This document shows, piece after piece, positions 35,969 to 48,517 of a stretch of DNA of 64,000 nt. Where the stretch lies: the NCBI GenBank assembly GCA_034008185.1, contig CM067082.1:13810984-13874983 (forward strand). The letters are read 5' to 3'. The notes beneath the pieces were generated by a model, which saw nothing but the letters and a program-made list of their open reading frames with translations, had not been told where the DNA came from and did not search any database. Source of the stretch: Gorsachius magnificus. Taxonomy: Eukaryota; Chordata; Aves; Pelecaniformes; Ardeidae. Numbering within the stretch: the first letter of the stretch is position 1; the number at the start of each line of letters is the position of its first letter. The position numbers were made by a program, and so were the translations under genes.

Positions 35969-37425
35969 GTTATTCAGTTTACAGATGGCAGCAAGTTCAC
36001 GGAGAAACAATGTCAAACGGTAAGACATGGTGCAAATTTCAGAGGTGGAAGTGCTGGTAAAGAGGAGACTTACTCTCTAAAGCCCAGTTTTAGGGAAACT
36101 ACTGAAATTAGTGGGCTAGATCAGCCAATAAAGAGGACCATTGCAGTGATTTTCTCCAGATTTTTATATATTCCTAATATTATTTTTGCAAGTAATCAAA
36201 TACTATAGCTGCTGTGGGGAAGAGGGAGAACTGAACATGAGATGCTGGAGGCGAGAGCTGGCCAGTGGGCGGCTCTGCTGCTTACAGAGAGGTGAGAACT
36301 TGCCTTTAGCACCCAAGCGAAACAAGAGTACGTGATTTAGTGCAACTCCTAGCTTTGGTTTGTGTTTCATCCAGCCTTTCTACAGGTTTCTCCATTAAAG
36401 CAGTTTGCCGGTGACTGCCAGACATCGCCTTGGCAGCCATGGTTTGGTCTGCTGTGCAGGCGAGCTCTCAGCCCCGGTACTTACGTGCTAATACGAACCT
36501 TGGTGTCCTGCAGCTTTTGCTGCAGTTGGACCCAGCTATTTCTGTCCCTGTCTCCATGAGCTCTGCCAGCAGCTCTCAGCAGAAGTGTTGGGCATGGGGG
36601 GGTTGCTTTCCTCCCTCCTCGCCTGCTGCTTATCGGCTGTCGGCTCCCCAAGGTGAACCATTGCCTCTTCAACTTGGGAAGGGAGCTGGCCTCACAAAAC
36701 ACAATGTTTTCCCAGGAGCTGCTGTGTTTTGTGGTTTCTCATCAGCATGCTACTCTGTCCTCTCTCAGTTGCTGATAACGAATGGCTTTGGGAGATTTCA
36801 GGCAAAAGATTAAATGGCCATAAGGAGTGAAATGCAGGAGTCTCACGGGCTTACTGCTCGGGCAGTGGTGTGGCAAGTTTTGCTCTCCCATCGTTTGTGG
36901 TGGAACAGCTATATCCAAATTTTTTGGCTTCACTCATTCATACTACTTCAGTCAGAACAAGCAAAAATCTCAAAGCTTCTGCCTTTGACTGCTTTCAATT
37001 AAATGACTGAGAGGAATCCTTTGTCTTCAACTTTTGGGACCACGTGAGCAGTCATGGGTTAAAACCTCCCTAGGTAGACGGGAGCTGCTAGAGCCGCCCG
37101 AGCCAGTGACCCTTGGATAATGAGGTCAGGGGAAGATTTCAGAGCCATATGTTTGTCTGCCCAGGTGTTTTGAGGATGTGTAGACATGTGTCAAGGATAT
37201 GTCAAAGCTCATGGACACTTCTACAAAGCTCAAACCCTCCCCAAAGCGACCTGCTCACCGGGCACTTCCCCTCCGCATGTCTGAGCTGGGTTCAACGTGG
37301 CAGCTCTGACAGAGCTTGCTGAAGTGCTTTTATTTAAAACATGGATCCTACCTGACCAGTTTTAAATGTAAATTTTAATGCACTCTTGCCATGGCTCTTG
37401 TAATTTAAAAGATATAATTTTTAAA

Positions 37426-37452
37426 ATTATTATTATTATCATCACTATTATT
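37426..37452. repeat. Imperfect (ATT)n microsatellite
   Basis: ATT/TTA-rich tract with interruptions (ATCATCACTATT). Confidence 0.85.
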
Positions 37453-38048
37453 AACAGCTAATTATTACCATTGTTGTGCTTTTATTGTGGCTTCTGATAA
37501 TTTCAGATGTCTGTGGCCAACATTATCTTTTTTCCTATCGACTGTCAATACTGAAGAGTTGCTTATTCTCTCAAACCAGTTATATTGCATATCTCAAAAC
37601 AGTTATAGTGCATTGCATTGTATGGTTGTCCTCCTGTTTTCTTTGGGTATTACCTTTGTCAGACTTTAAAATGATGTCAGGAGCCCTCTGTGCACAAGGG
37701 TTGGTATTCTTATTCTGAGGGTAGCAAATCCAGATGAAATGAATCCTGTAACGTGCCCAAGGGGGCTCAGTGCACTCTGCAGACATGCTGGCTGCGAGTG
37801 TCAGACTCACCTAAACGTCTCCGTCATTCAGGGCTGCATTTTTAAACACAGAGAGTGCCTACAACAGACAGGATTTCCAAATGTACCCCACAACTAACTT
37901 CTCCTGCTTATAACACAGCTTTGGAAATCAGATCCGCAAAGCTTAAGGTCTTAGAAAGGACTCACCCCCCTAACTGCTCCTCAAAGGGGTGGGAGGGGGA
38001 AATTCACGTGCCACCCTGTACTTGATACCTCCTATCAGCTAACTTAGT

Positions 38049-38120
38049 ATCATAGAATCATAGAATGTTTTGGGCTGGAAGGGACCCCTAGAGGTCATCT
38101 AGTCCAACCCCCAACCCCCC
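38049..38120 (-). mobile_element. CR1 3' tail fragment
   Basis: Reverse-complement CR1 end: ATCATAGAATCATAGAATG, TTTTGGGCTGGAAGGGACC, then GAGGTCATCTAGTCCAACCC. About 70 bp remain. The GGGACC/GGTCATCTAGTCC form marks a different CR1 subfamily from the GATCTTAAAGG-type copies. Confidence 0.93.
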
Positions 38121-41100
38121 AAACTTCAGGTGGCTCTCTACACTGCAAAGTGTTCAGGCTTTTGAAGATGCCCTCTGATGTGCCTAGATATCCCCCAGCC
38201 CTAGAGGAGCTGCCTAAGTACTCGGCATTGGCTTTGGGCATCATGCTGGGGGTTGTCCTCTGACGGTGTGGTGTTGCCTAGGATGGAGGGTGGTGGCACG
38301 TGACTACTTGCCCAGCCTGAAACCAGGACCCCTTGCAGAAGCGGTGCATAACTAGTTTTGAAGACCTTCTGCTTTACAAACAGAAAAGCAGAGGGAGGTT
38401 TAGCTGGATGGGGCTGCAGGTTTACATTGGCGTTAGTGAGAAATTTGCCAGACTCTCCCGGAGGCGGGATATGGACTATCATGATCTCCTTAAACACCCT
38501 CCACTCCTGCCCTGCTCCAATGATAATTCTCATTTTTCATGCCGGCCACTCCCTGGAGACAGGGTGGCCCTCAGTGTCCTCCACACACTATTTGAAACCC
38601 AGAGATCTTCCTCCTACCACTCTGTCTCTTTTGCAACTGGTAATTTTTGCAAGCGTCTTGCAGATCGCTATCTTCCGAGCCTGCCAAATGTCAGTCGGAG
38701 ACTGAAACTTCTCATGCAGGTCCCAGTGAGGGGACGTGGTCTTGCATTATAATGATAATAATTATTCTTCAAATTAGACTTTGCGCTCTGCAGTTTTGCT
38801 CATTGCTTTGCCTCTCTGTTGGCTGAGTGCCTGAAATAACAAAGCCAGAGATTGCAAGGCAGTACTACATCTTATTTTAATAACCATAACTCATCGCTTT
38901 ATTATTTTTATTTTTTTTCATTTTTCAGAGAAAACCTCTGAAGAACCCCATTGGCTTTGACCATATTTTATAGATCTATTGGACTGCAGAAGGACAAATA
39001 AAAAACATTCATAGGAAGGTGTCGTGAGAATGGGTAACTATTACATGCCTGCAAGGTGACAAATTCTGGCTACTGTGTGCACATGAAAGGAATAGGGAAA
39101 GAGAGCCTGGAGACCTGTCCAAGAGCGGGAGCTGGAACGGCGCCAGGTGGTTTTGCCTGCTGCTTGGGTAGCTCTGCAAAGTGAACAAAATTGTTCCTCC
39201 TGGGCCCTGCTTGATGACTGGAGTTAGTTTGGGGCTTTCATGTGCCAAACCTTGCCTGTTGGGGGCACAGTTGCAAACATGGGAGGGATGGGGAGAGAGG
39301 TACTCTGTAAGATGTTCCCAGCCAGGTGTATCTGGCTTTATGGGGTGAATGTACCATCCGCTAGGACAGTGCTGCTGGTAGTTTATTTTATGGGGTTCAG
39401 CGCTCAGGCAGGACTCTAACCAGTACCTTGTAGGCACCCAAAAGCAGTAGGCTCCACATTTCCCTTCACACAGGATTACTGTTATGGTTGATGCATAAGC
39501 AGCCTTTTGGATATAACATCCCCAACCCCTCTCACACCAGGCCCACCTTTACAAAAATTTCCTAAATGACCTAAATCTTGGTAGGTCCAGCACGTAGTCA
39601 CCTTTATGTCAGATCCTCGTGTCTTCTTCATCCACACACCATATGGAAGACAGCTACAGGCTGCCTCATTATCCCAGACGCTCTTTTGAGATACTAGGTT
39701 ATTTTTGTGTTGGGTTTTTTTTTAACATCTTCCATGTACACTGTTAACTTGGTTTCCAAAGAGGAAAAGGCTTTGTAATCACACTGTCTGACTGTAATTC
39801 TTGAAGCCATGAACTGATTTGATCCAGTTTTTACCTTCTTTCCCCGGTAGAGGGAAGGTAAGGAAAGCTCAGTCATGGGCTTTTCTGCTTGGCAGCACCC
39901 GGGCAGCAGAGCGGCAGGCACGGACCCGTGAGCTCCAGGGCAGCCACAGTGAATGCTGCTTCTGCCTGAAGAGGTGTTGCAGAAGAAAAGGACATGGAGC
40001 TAAGATTTAGGGTGGGAGGAATACGGGCAGTAAGCTCCTTAGAACATCAGTGAATACGAGTAGGTTAAATTAAGTATGCTAAGGCCATTTTTACTAAAAA
40101 GAGGTATAGAAATACCAGAAAGGATATGACGATGGAAAGATAAAATTAGGGGAACAACTAACACTTCTCTTTATTTTCTTCTTTCCTCGTGTTATATGCT
40201 ACCTTCCCTTCTATAACAGGATGAATATCTTCCCATGTCTGGTACAGAGCTTCTGATTTTTCCAAGAAGATATTATAAAACTAACACAATCTAATGACTT
40301 CTACAGCCTGGGCCGTTTCAGACAATGAACACTTGGCAGTTTGGTGGAGGTGCCGTGGCTGTAATGATCAGTGAATGAATTCCAGCAATGCTTTGGATGG
40401 GTTCCTGCTTCCAGTTGGCATTCGCTCTCCTGTCTGATTCTCTGCTCTGTTGCATATGACTACGGCACCAAGCCATTATTGATTTTTAAAGCTGGTTCCC
40501 TTTGGCACCAGTTGCACTTCAGCTGACTCCTGCAAACAAACAAAACGTTTTTGAAAGTTTCCTGGAAATTTGGAAGGAGTCTCCCATTTCTCACTGCCTA
40601 CACTTTGAAAATAAAAACACCGCTGTATTTCCCTCCACCTGAATGGGCACAGACTTTGCCTCTTCTGGAGCTGACAGGGGTTTGAAAGTTGCCTTTCAAA
40701 CTGTTTTCCACTGTTATCTGATAGTCTCCCAAGTTCTGAAATAATCAGGAAGACCTGAATTGTCAGACTGATTTATTTCTTTGTTGGGATAGTAATGAAA
40801 TGAAACAGGCACAAGCCAAGAGTTTCCATAATCAGGAGATTAATATTAGGCTCTGACATTTTGATTTAGGCTAATAAATAGGTATGAAAAAATGCTGAAT
40901 GGCTCCCAGCAGCTGTGTTTGGTGTTTTTTAGTACTCAGTTCTTAAGAAAAAGAGGTCGTTTTACCTACGTGCATAGATCTGAAGGCAGAGGTCTGTGCG
41001 GAGTGTCTATATTTAAAATCCTGGCCATAACGTTATTTTATTTCACACAGTCTAATAGCTAGGCATGTTCCAGCTGGGAGTTTTGAAGCCTGTGTCACGA

Positions 41101-41874
41101 GTCTGAAGCGAAGCTCATGCTAAAATCTTGGCCTGGAATTGTTTCATTCCAGCTCTATTTCAACAAGGAAATCAGGATATCACTGTTGCTTTCAGAGCTC
41201 CAGCTTTCTGCTCAGTTTTCCATATCTTCTTCTTTTAGCTGCCCAAGTGTTGTACATTTTCCTGTAACTATTATCATAACAGCTTTTCATCAGGGTGAAA
41301 AGAACTCAATCTGACTGCAGTACAAACTAAAAACCTGTTTTATGCATCTCAGCAGACAACCCAAATCTACCCAGAACTTTATGAGATGCTGCAATTGCTT
41401 CACACAGAGAGCTAAGGCGGGTATAGCCAGAAAGTGTCATGCCATTGTGCAAATGGGATGCATGTCGTGAAGTTTTTGAAATCCTATCAACATTTTAATA
41501 AGATTTCACTAGAAAATGTTTGCTAGAAGAAAGCTAGAGCATTGATTCAGAAAACCTGAGATTATAAGATGCCACAACATTCTGCTGTGCCGTGAGTTTT
41601 CCATGGAAGCCTTCCAAAAGCCAGGGTCCAACCAGTAACATGTGATTGCCTCCTGCCTGGAGGCAGAAACTATTGATTCTGGGTCCAGCTTCTCTTCCTG
41701 ATTTCCAATAACTCAGACAGTGGTGCAGGTCAAATGGTCAAAGTTGAGGAGCTATTTTAACCGGGATCAGAAGCACGATGCTGAGCCACCACAGGGATTC
41801 TCAAGGGAGTTGCATGTCAGATGGAAAGGTATACACCCTGAAGGAGAGGTGACTGCAAATGTGCTGGTGCTTTG
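38121..41874. other. Non-coding stretch
   Basis: No gene or repeat recognised. Open frames of 139-142 codons (38333-38752 plus, 39009-39437 minus) have no domain and no splice context. Confidence 0.5.
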
Positions 41875-42042
41875 CAAGAGGTAGGCTGCCTAGGGAGACT
41901 GTGGGTTTTCCATCCTCTGGAGATACTCAGAACTTGACTGCAGAGGGCTCTGAATCTAAATTTGAAGTTAGCCCTGCCTTGATCAGGGGTTTGGACTAAA
42001 TTATCTCCAGATGTCCCTTCCAACCTCATTTATTCTATTAGC
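41875..42042 (+). mobile_element. Old CR1 3' end
   Basis: Diverged but in the right order: GGCTGCCTAGGGAGACTGTG, then CATCCTCTGGAGATACTCA, then GGGGTTTGGACTAAATTATC, CCCTTCCAACCTCATTTATT and a final TTCTATTA. This matches the CR1 end in which the ORF2 tail (GCTGCCCAGGGA) precedes GGACTAGATGATC and TTCCAACC. Confidence 0.85.
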
Positions 42043-42654
42043 TTCCTTTTTTGTGTGTAATTTCCTAGGTTGTTTAAGTTGCAGCCCTGTCACTTTGGTC
42101 AGTAGTAAAGTGCTACCACAAAGCCACCTATAGAAAGCGTCAACAAATATTTCTCCATAGTGGATCCCAGTTAAAAAGGAGATACTGAAATAGGAAGGGG
42201 AAGATTGTAAAAGTTTTTTTAAGTGTCTACTTTGGAGGAGGAGAAAAGGTAACGGAAGGGGACAGACCTTTGGAGTTATCTCATCGGGTTTATCTGCTCA
42301 TCTTTTCCCTATCATATCTCCACTGTAGTCACCTTGATACACAGCACCCATGATGTAAGCTAACCAGGGCCTTGGGAGAACATATGAGCTCAGTGTTTTT
42401 GCTGTCATATTTCCTCTGGCATTGCTAAGAGAGGGGCATTCCTACAGCTGATACTGGACCTCCATGCAGCAAAGCAAAACAGCTTAGTGCTTCAGGTCAC
42501 TAGAGCTATTCGTTGCACAAACAAATAACAGCTTTATGAGCTTTTCCAGGGCAGAAAAGAGCAATTGGCTCTATTTGTTTGGAAATGTTGACAATTATGT
42601 TCGTCAGAAAGTCGGTGACTGTTGAGAGTTATTTTTTCCTTTTTACTATTTTCC
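42043..42654. other. Non-coding stretch
   Basis: Nothing recognised. Confidence 0.5.
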
Positions 42655-42760
42655 TTGAGATTCATAGGTTATAAGGGTGGAAGGGACAATACTGCTAATC
42701 TAGACCAATGTCACATGTGACACAAGTCACAGGACTTCTCTGAATTTGTTCTCATTTGAA
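42655..42760. repeat. Ancient amniote interspersed repeat fragment
   Basis: GAGATTCATAGGTTATAAGG, then GTGGAAGGGACAATACTGC, TAATCTAGACC, and GTCACAGGACTTCTCTGAA. This resembles an old repeat end found in turtles, crocodilians and birds (roughly CATAGATT...AGAAGGGACCAT...ATCTAGTCTGACC). Recognised from memory; the family name is uncertain, probably CR1-related. Confidence 0.5.
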
Positions 42761-43802
42761 GCCTTCTTTTGGGAAAGAAAAATCATGATGGAAATGTTCC
42801 CAGAAAAAAAAGCTGTAAACTCCGGGTTTAGTTTTTCAATAGCAACTTGCCTTTCTGGTGAACAATCTGTGTCTTTATTTTCTAACTTGTCTAGTAGACT
42901 TTGAGCTGTTAGAACTTTTGAAAACATCTGCTTTTGTTCCCCATGGAGGTAGTTACTAACCCAATTAAATTATCACTTCGATGAGCTGAACACTTGAATG
43001 CTCTGTCCTGAATGATCCCAGGACCCTTTCAAAGTTGCGCCTTATAGGTGTGGATGTCTATGTCTACATTTTCACTGGATATATGGTTACATGGTACAAG
43101 TCTCCTGTGTTACTCAGATGATATTCATTCTGTACCAAAGGCTTGTTCTACCCATGTCCTTTAAAAAAAAAAAAAAAAAAAAAATTCATACTTGCATGCT
43201 CAGTACCTGTTTTTAAGATGTTTTCATTTATTTCTTAAGATGCTTGTAACCAGCAGATCTTACAGAAATGGGATCATATTGTAGCTGCTTTTATTCCTGC
43301 TGGTGTTGGCAGTTAGAGCAGTTGCAGCATGTATAGACAGGCAAGGGAGTTGACAGGAGTGAACCCCTATACTAATGTCATAGCTGCCTTTAAAGGTGTA
43401 AGTAAGTCCTGCTACATTCCTTAAACATCCAGGCCTTGACCAAGCTCTACTCAGGTCTCATGACCATTCTGAAAAATGCCCGTTGGTCTTTCTGAAGCAC
43501 CTGGAAGTCCAAAGTATTTGGGAATCACTGGCTGAGCTCATGTTGCTCATGCAAAGCAAAGCTGGCCAGTAACAGGGAGCTGTGTGAGCTTTCTTTCTTA
43601 CTCAGGTCTGTGTTAGAACATGAGAAGTGTCTGAAGATTAGTTTTTTCAGTGCTTCAGCCAGTTTTCCAGATCCGTTCGTGGAGCTGTTATCCTAGTGGT
43701 AAGAGTAATACATTTATAACTATTTTCATTCTTTTCAAGAGGAATTAAAGTAGCTGTACTTTATTACTTCCATTCAATTCCTTTAAATTTGCCTTCTGGT
43801 CT
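42761..43802. other. Non-coding stretch
   Basis: No gene recognised. It contains an A22 run at 43163-43184. Confidence 0.5.
43163..43184. repeat. Poly-A run (A22)
   Basis: Uninterrupted run of 22 A. No retrocopy body is recognisable upstream. Confidence 0.9.
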
Positions 43803-43870
43803 TCATAGAATCATAGAATGTTTTGGGTTGGAAGGGACCTTTAGAGGTCATCTAGTCTAAACCCCCTTGC
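43803..43870 (-). mobile_element. CR1 3' tail fragment
   Basis: TCATAGAATCATAGAATG, TTTTGGGTTGGAAGGGACC, then AGAGGTCATCTAGTCTAA. Same subfamily type as 38049-38120 and equally short. Confidence 0.93.
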
Positions 43871-46111
43871 TACTGGCCTTGGAGGAGATCTTTGCTCTAC
43901 AGAGAAACACAAGGAAGAAGAAGGAAATAACAGGTGGGCTGAGGAGTTGTTACTTCTTGATGAGAGGACGATTGCCTTTGGGATGTAAAGGGCGGGGCTT
44001 GCATGGGGTTGGTCTAGGGGTTCACTCCTGCCTGGGAAACTCTGTGTGAGAGGGGGTTCACCAGCAGAGAGCACAGTGCTTGGAGGCACAGGCGACTTCT
44101 GAAGAAATGGGCACGCTTCAAAATGGTGCTTCCAGCTTCTGGGTTAGCTGTGTGTGTATGGAAAATATTAAAGTATAGATATGGAATCTTTCCCATAGGG
44201 AAAAACAAAAGGAGCTTGGGAAAAAATAAACTATAGCTGCTTGAGAAATCCCTCTAAGAGCTTTATACCGGTATCTCCCATTCCCTGTGCATTTTTACTT
44301 TCTTTTTTTTAGTAAATGTAAGGCGTGATTAAAAAATCACAGCCAGCTGGTGAAATCAGCATCCTGAAGAGGTGTCAAGTGAAGAGAAATGAAGGAAGGA
44401 GGGGAGATTCTTACTCTGTGTTAATTTATCCAGGGAATATGATTGAGATTATTGCTGCCTCTTTAAAAATATGATGTAATTCTCAAAAGCTTTCTTTTTT
44501 TCTATTTATTCCTTATTTGCTTAGTTGAAGCTAAAGAGGAACTGAAAGATGAAACCACTGTTCTTACCAAAAGTGCTCAGATAGCACTATTTGAAACAAC
44601 TTCGGAATCAGGCTGCTTTGCTGACAGTTTTGTAAAAATATGGTGGCAGGTCATGTATTGGAGAAGGGTTTCTTGTTTGTGAGAAGAGTCATTGGTACAT
44701 TATGGAAATTGTATTTCTCATATCAGTTTTGTACTTGTGTTCTGTAGTGCCAAGATTTTTTTGTTTTGCCCAGAGAAACAACTGTGCTTTATATTTAGTT
44801 TGTTACAGAATTAAAATACTGTCTTCTTATTTCTATGGATGAAGTCATGGAATGAAAAAATGATGGCACAGCCTGGTATACAATTATTTAAAATGAAGTC
44901 TGTGTTTCCTGATAGGATTCTGTTCATGTATACATGAATATATGTGTTGAGCATTATAGAAAAGTTAAATGTTATTAAGATTCACAGTAATAGCAACTGA
45001 AAGGCTGTAGGGAAAGGAAGTGAAACAGCAGCAGAGACAATGTAGAAAGTAGAGAAAACATAGAAAAAAAAAAAGGTGTCAGAGGAGGGATGTACTAGAG
45101 CAAGTGTGATAAAGCTGGAGCAAAGGCAAATGAACAACAAATCCTGCCTTTGCGGGGAGTTTGCCTTTAGGGTTCCTAAATGCCAATTATGATTAATGGG
45201 GATCTTTCATTAGCCTTACCCCAAAACAGCAATTGGTAATTTTTCATTGGGAATTTCATAGGTAAAATGGATGTTGCTACTGAGTCTGATTTCCTAAACT
45301 TTGGATGATCAGTACACAAGACCCTTTTCTAGCATATGCTTCTTTTGACTGTTTATGATCACAAAGCAGGTTTCCAGGTTCAGTTCCACTACTTTACCTA
45401 ATCTTGCCTTCCTTTTCCTTAGCACAAAAGGGGCGTTTCATCACAGAGGAGAGAACAATCAGTCCTGCAAATCCATACTAGCAGAAGGAAGAATAACCGT
45501 GGGAATGAGAAGGCCTTGCTGCAAAAAATCAATGACATTGTCACGAGATCCAGAGGTGTGTATATGCCTGGAGTGAAGCTATAACACGTGCATGCAAGTT
45601 TAAAAAGGATTCTGTGGGAACCAGGAAAAAAAAAGAAAACACACACAAAAAGAAAGCTGCTGAGGGCAAAGGGAACAAATAACACAGCAAGGCTGCTCTG
45701 GAGAGGAGCTAAGACGCCATACCCGGCTGGGGGGGGAGCTTTAAGCAATGGTAGCTCTTTACCAAAATTCTGCCAAGCTTTGCATGTCAAAGTAATGAGG
45801 ACATTTAGATGGCTCAGTTATAGGGCTGTTCTGCTACTGAGATGCTTTCACTGATTTTTCCAAAGGAGGGAGTCTGAGTATCCAGGACAAGGCCTCCCCC
45901 TACCAATGAGGCAGGCATGATTGTGAAAGCTATTTAGAATAGGGAACATCTGTGTAATTTTGATGTCTCTTCCTGGGAAGGATTCAGAAACAGAAGGAAG
46001 GTTGTCAGGTGAACAAGGTTATCTGACTGAGAAAGAAATTGGCTGCAATGGGGTGACATTAACACTGAAGACACAGTTCTCAAGTAGTTAATACAGTTAT
46101 TGCTAACAGTA
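43871..46111. other. Non-coding stretch
   Basis: No gene recognised. Open frames at 45419-45790 (minus) and 45588-45854 (plus) are shadows of each other without domains. Confidence 0.5.
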
Positions 46112-46742
46112 TGCCCGGGTGGTCAAGAAGGCCAACAGCATCCTGGCTTATATCAGGAATAGTGTGGCCAGCAGGAGTAGGGAAGTGATTGTGCCCCTGT
46201 ACTTTGTGCTGGTGAGGCCGCACCTTGAATCATGTGTTCAGTTTTGGGCCCCTTGAGATGAAGGTGAGTTGCTGGAGTGTGTCCAGAAAAGGGCAGCAAA
46301 GCTGGTGAGGGGTCTGGAGCACAAGTCTTACGAGGAGTGGCTGAGGGAGCTGGGGTTGTTCAGCCTGGAGAAGAAGAGGCTGAGGGGAGACCTTATCACC
46401 CTCTACAGCTGCCTGACAGGAGGGTGTAGTGAGGTGGGTGTTGGTCTCTTCTCCCTGGTAACAGGCAATAGGATGAGAGGAAATGGCCTCAAGTTGTGTC
46501 AGGGGAGGTTTTGACTGGATATTAGGAAAAAATTCTTCACTGTAAGGGTCGTCAAGCATTGGAAGGGGCTGCCCAGGGAAGTGGTTAATCCCCATCCCTG
46601 GAGGTGATTAAAAGGCCTGTAGATGTGGTGCTTAGAGACATGGTTTAGCAGTGGACTTGGCAGTGCTGGGCTAACGGTTGGAATTGATGATCTTAAAGGT
46701 CTTTTCCAACTAAGTGATTCTATGATTTTATGCTACGATTCT
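46112..46742 (+). mobile_element. CR1 LINE 3' part with ORF2 C-terminus
   Basis: Begins abruptly inside ORF2 (TGCCCGGGTGGTCAAGAAGG) and reads the RT C-terminal region, including [18 protein letters not shown] in the frame around 46269-46514. It then has the 3'UTR with GATGATCTTAAAGGTC and a slightly degraded tail of ATTCTATGATTTTATG units. The ORF2 frame carries stops (for example a TGA in the GGTTTTGACTGG block where AGATTGG is usual) and the copy is 5'-truncated. It is closely similar to the copy at 2508-3582. Confidence 0.95.
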
Positions 46743-48241
46743 AAAGGGGAATAGCATTCCTAGCTCAATGTTAAAGAAAACAAAGTGTGCAACAAAAACA
46801 GAAATAAAGTTAAGGATAGAATAATGCACAATTACTTATAATCCAAATCATTCGGTCAAATAAATTCTTAGAGTAGTGGTGCTGTGGTGGATCTCAAGGG
46901 TGAGGGTAGGGTGTCAGAGATAGCAACAAGTATGGGTAGATACCATAACAGTGTTAAGGAGAAGCAGACTACTGGGGATTGTGTTAAGCACTATGAGATC
47001 CCCTAACTTGTCTGGTGTAGTTGGAGGACAAGTGGTACTGATGACAGCGGGGTCCAGGTATTCCCGTGTGTGAGCAGTCACAAATTTCTTTGTTGAAGTG
47101 ACAGGAGTCTGTATTCCAGCCATGAGGAAAATCTTACAGAGAAACTCTCCAGGTTCAGTAAGATAAGTAACTGCCTTAAGAAGGAGATTAGAAGAGAGAG
47201 ATATTTCAAAGAGTGGAAAAAGGGCCATCAGCAGCCATAGAGGCCAAAATGGGGTGGAACAAAGTACAAATTGCCAAATGCCAAGCTGAGACAGACCTGG
47301 CAAAGCATATTAAAACAAATAACAAAGTTCTTGAGTCATATAGGAAGACAAATGAGTTTGCTATGCAGTGAGAATTTTATAAGGGTTAAGGGTAATAAAA
47401 TGTGACACCAAAATAAAATTCTTAGATTCAGTTTTCAGTAGCAACTATGGTACCGACTATGAGGTAAAGTCCTAACATCCAATGATGAGGAAAATAAGAG
47501 AAGTTTTGCTAGTAATACACTACAGCTCTAATAAATTGTCGATGGGAGAAAATGAAGCATGGGTTTGGCAAAGACGTTGTGTCTGTGCAAATGGACAGGG
47601 TCCTATCTAAAAAAGAAGAAATGCAGTATGTCCTGGACTTCATGTTTCTTACTGAGCTCCATGGGAAACTCAGTCGTGCTGCAGGATGTGGGGATGGGCA
47701 GAGGCATTCCAGGGTGGGTAAGGACCTGTTCAGGCAAGGCAGGAGGGAGCACTTGCAGAAAAGGCAGTGTCTGGGCAGTGACACTATGCAATGTATTTAT
47801 ATTAATGACCACAGGGTGGAAAATAAGTGTGTGCTGGTGACATTTTGTAGTTGCTTGAAGCTGAGAGGACGTGACAATATCTTCCAGGAAGAGCTGGGTG
47901 TCCTGGCAGACAAGAGTTACAGAAGAGGTGAAACTCAACTGGACCAAATGCAAACCTCTGTTCTTGCACACTAATTAAAACTTCTGCTAATAATCTGGGA
48001 ATTTGTCACTTGTGGGGGTTCATGTATCAGTCATGGGATGGTCATGTACTGCTAATCTGCTAGATCCAAGGGAAAAAAAAAATATAAAGGCAAAGCTGTC
48101 CTAAAAACCATTAGAGGAGGTATTTCCAGTTGATTTATTAGTATTCGAATTGCAGCAGAAGATGCTGGAGACACCTATGATGGGACACTGTGTTCACTTC
48201 TGGTCATGGACATTCAGAGGTGAGCTGTAGAGGAGGACTGG
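46743..48241. other. Non-coding stretch, possibly with a decayed LINE
   Basis: No gene is supported. A 140-codon plus-strand frame (47552-47974) and its antisense partner have no domain. The stretch 47860-48215 has weak LINE-like phrases (for example GAGACACCTATGATGGGACA and TGTGTTCACTTCTGGTC, reminiscent of old LINE ORF2 ends), but too little to call. Confidence 0.4.
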
Positions 48242-48517
48242 TAATGGATGATAGGATGAGGGGGAATGGTCTGAAGTTGTGCCAGGGCAGGTTTAGGTTG
48301 GACATTAGGAAAAATTTCTTCACAGAAAGGGTTGTCAGGCTCTGGAATGGGCTGCCCAGGGAGGTGGTTGAGTCCCCATTCCTGGAGGTATTTAAAAGAA
48401 GGATAGATGAGGTGCTTAGGGACATGGTTTAGTGGTGGGATGGCAGGGTTAGGTTAACAGTTGGACTTGATGATCTTAAAGGTCTTTTCCAACCTAAACG
48501 ATTCTATGATTCTATGA
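48242..48517 (+). mobile_element. CR1 LINE 3' end
   Basis: The ORF2 C-terminus is open to its normal stop at 48430-48432 ([20 protein letters not shown]), followed by the 3'UTR. The 3'UTR has TTGGACTTGATGATCTTAAA, CTTTTCCAACCTAAACG and two clean ATTCTATGATTCTATGA units. It is well preserved, so probably one of the younger copies here. Confidence 0.95.

Larger units (their letters stand above)
32645..38048. other. Long non-coding stretch with CNE-like texture in places
   Basis: No gene recognised. It includes an A15 run followed by GG and T9 (33054-33079), an AT-rich block at 34560-34800 with homeodomain-like TAATTA sites, an exact 28-bp tandem duplication at 35910-35968, a GC-richer part at 36230-36720, and an ATT-rich tract at 37426-37452. 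Open frames (up to 127 codons at 36430-36813) overlap on both strands and carry no domain. Confidence 0.5.

Noticed and set aside
36430..36813. 127-codon plus-strand open frame in a GC-richer block
   Set aside because: Ser/Ala/Gln-rich low-complexity reading with no domain; other frames are open too.
38333..38752. 139-codon plus-strand open frame with a 115-codon partner in another frame
   Set aside because: Two overlapping frames are open because of local composition. No domain recognised.
39009..39437. 142-codon minus-strand open frame
   Set aside because: No domain, no splice context, and overlapping sequence on the other strand is equally open.
43163..43184. Poly-A run as the tail of a retrocopied mRNA
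   Set aside because: The upstream sequence shows no coding body or polyadenylation signal at the right distance, and no target-site duplication was seen.
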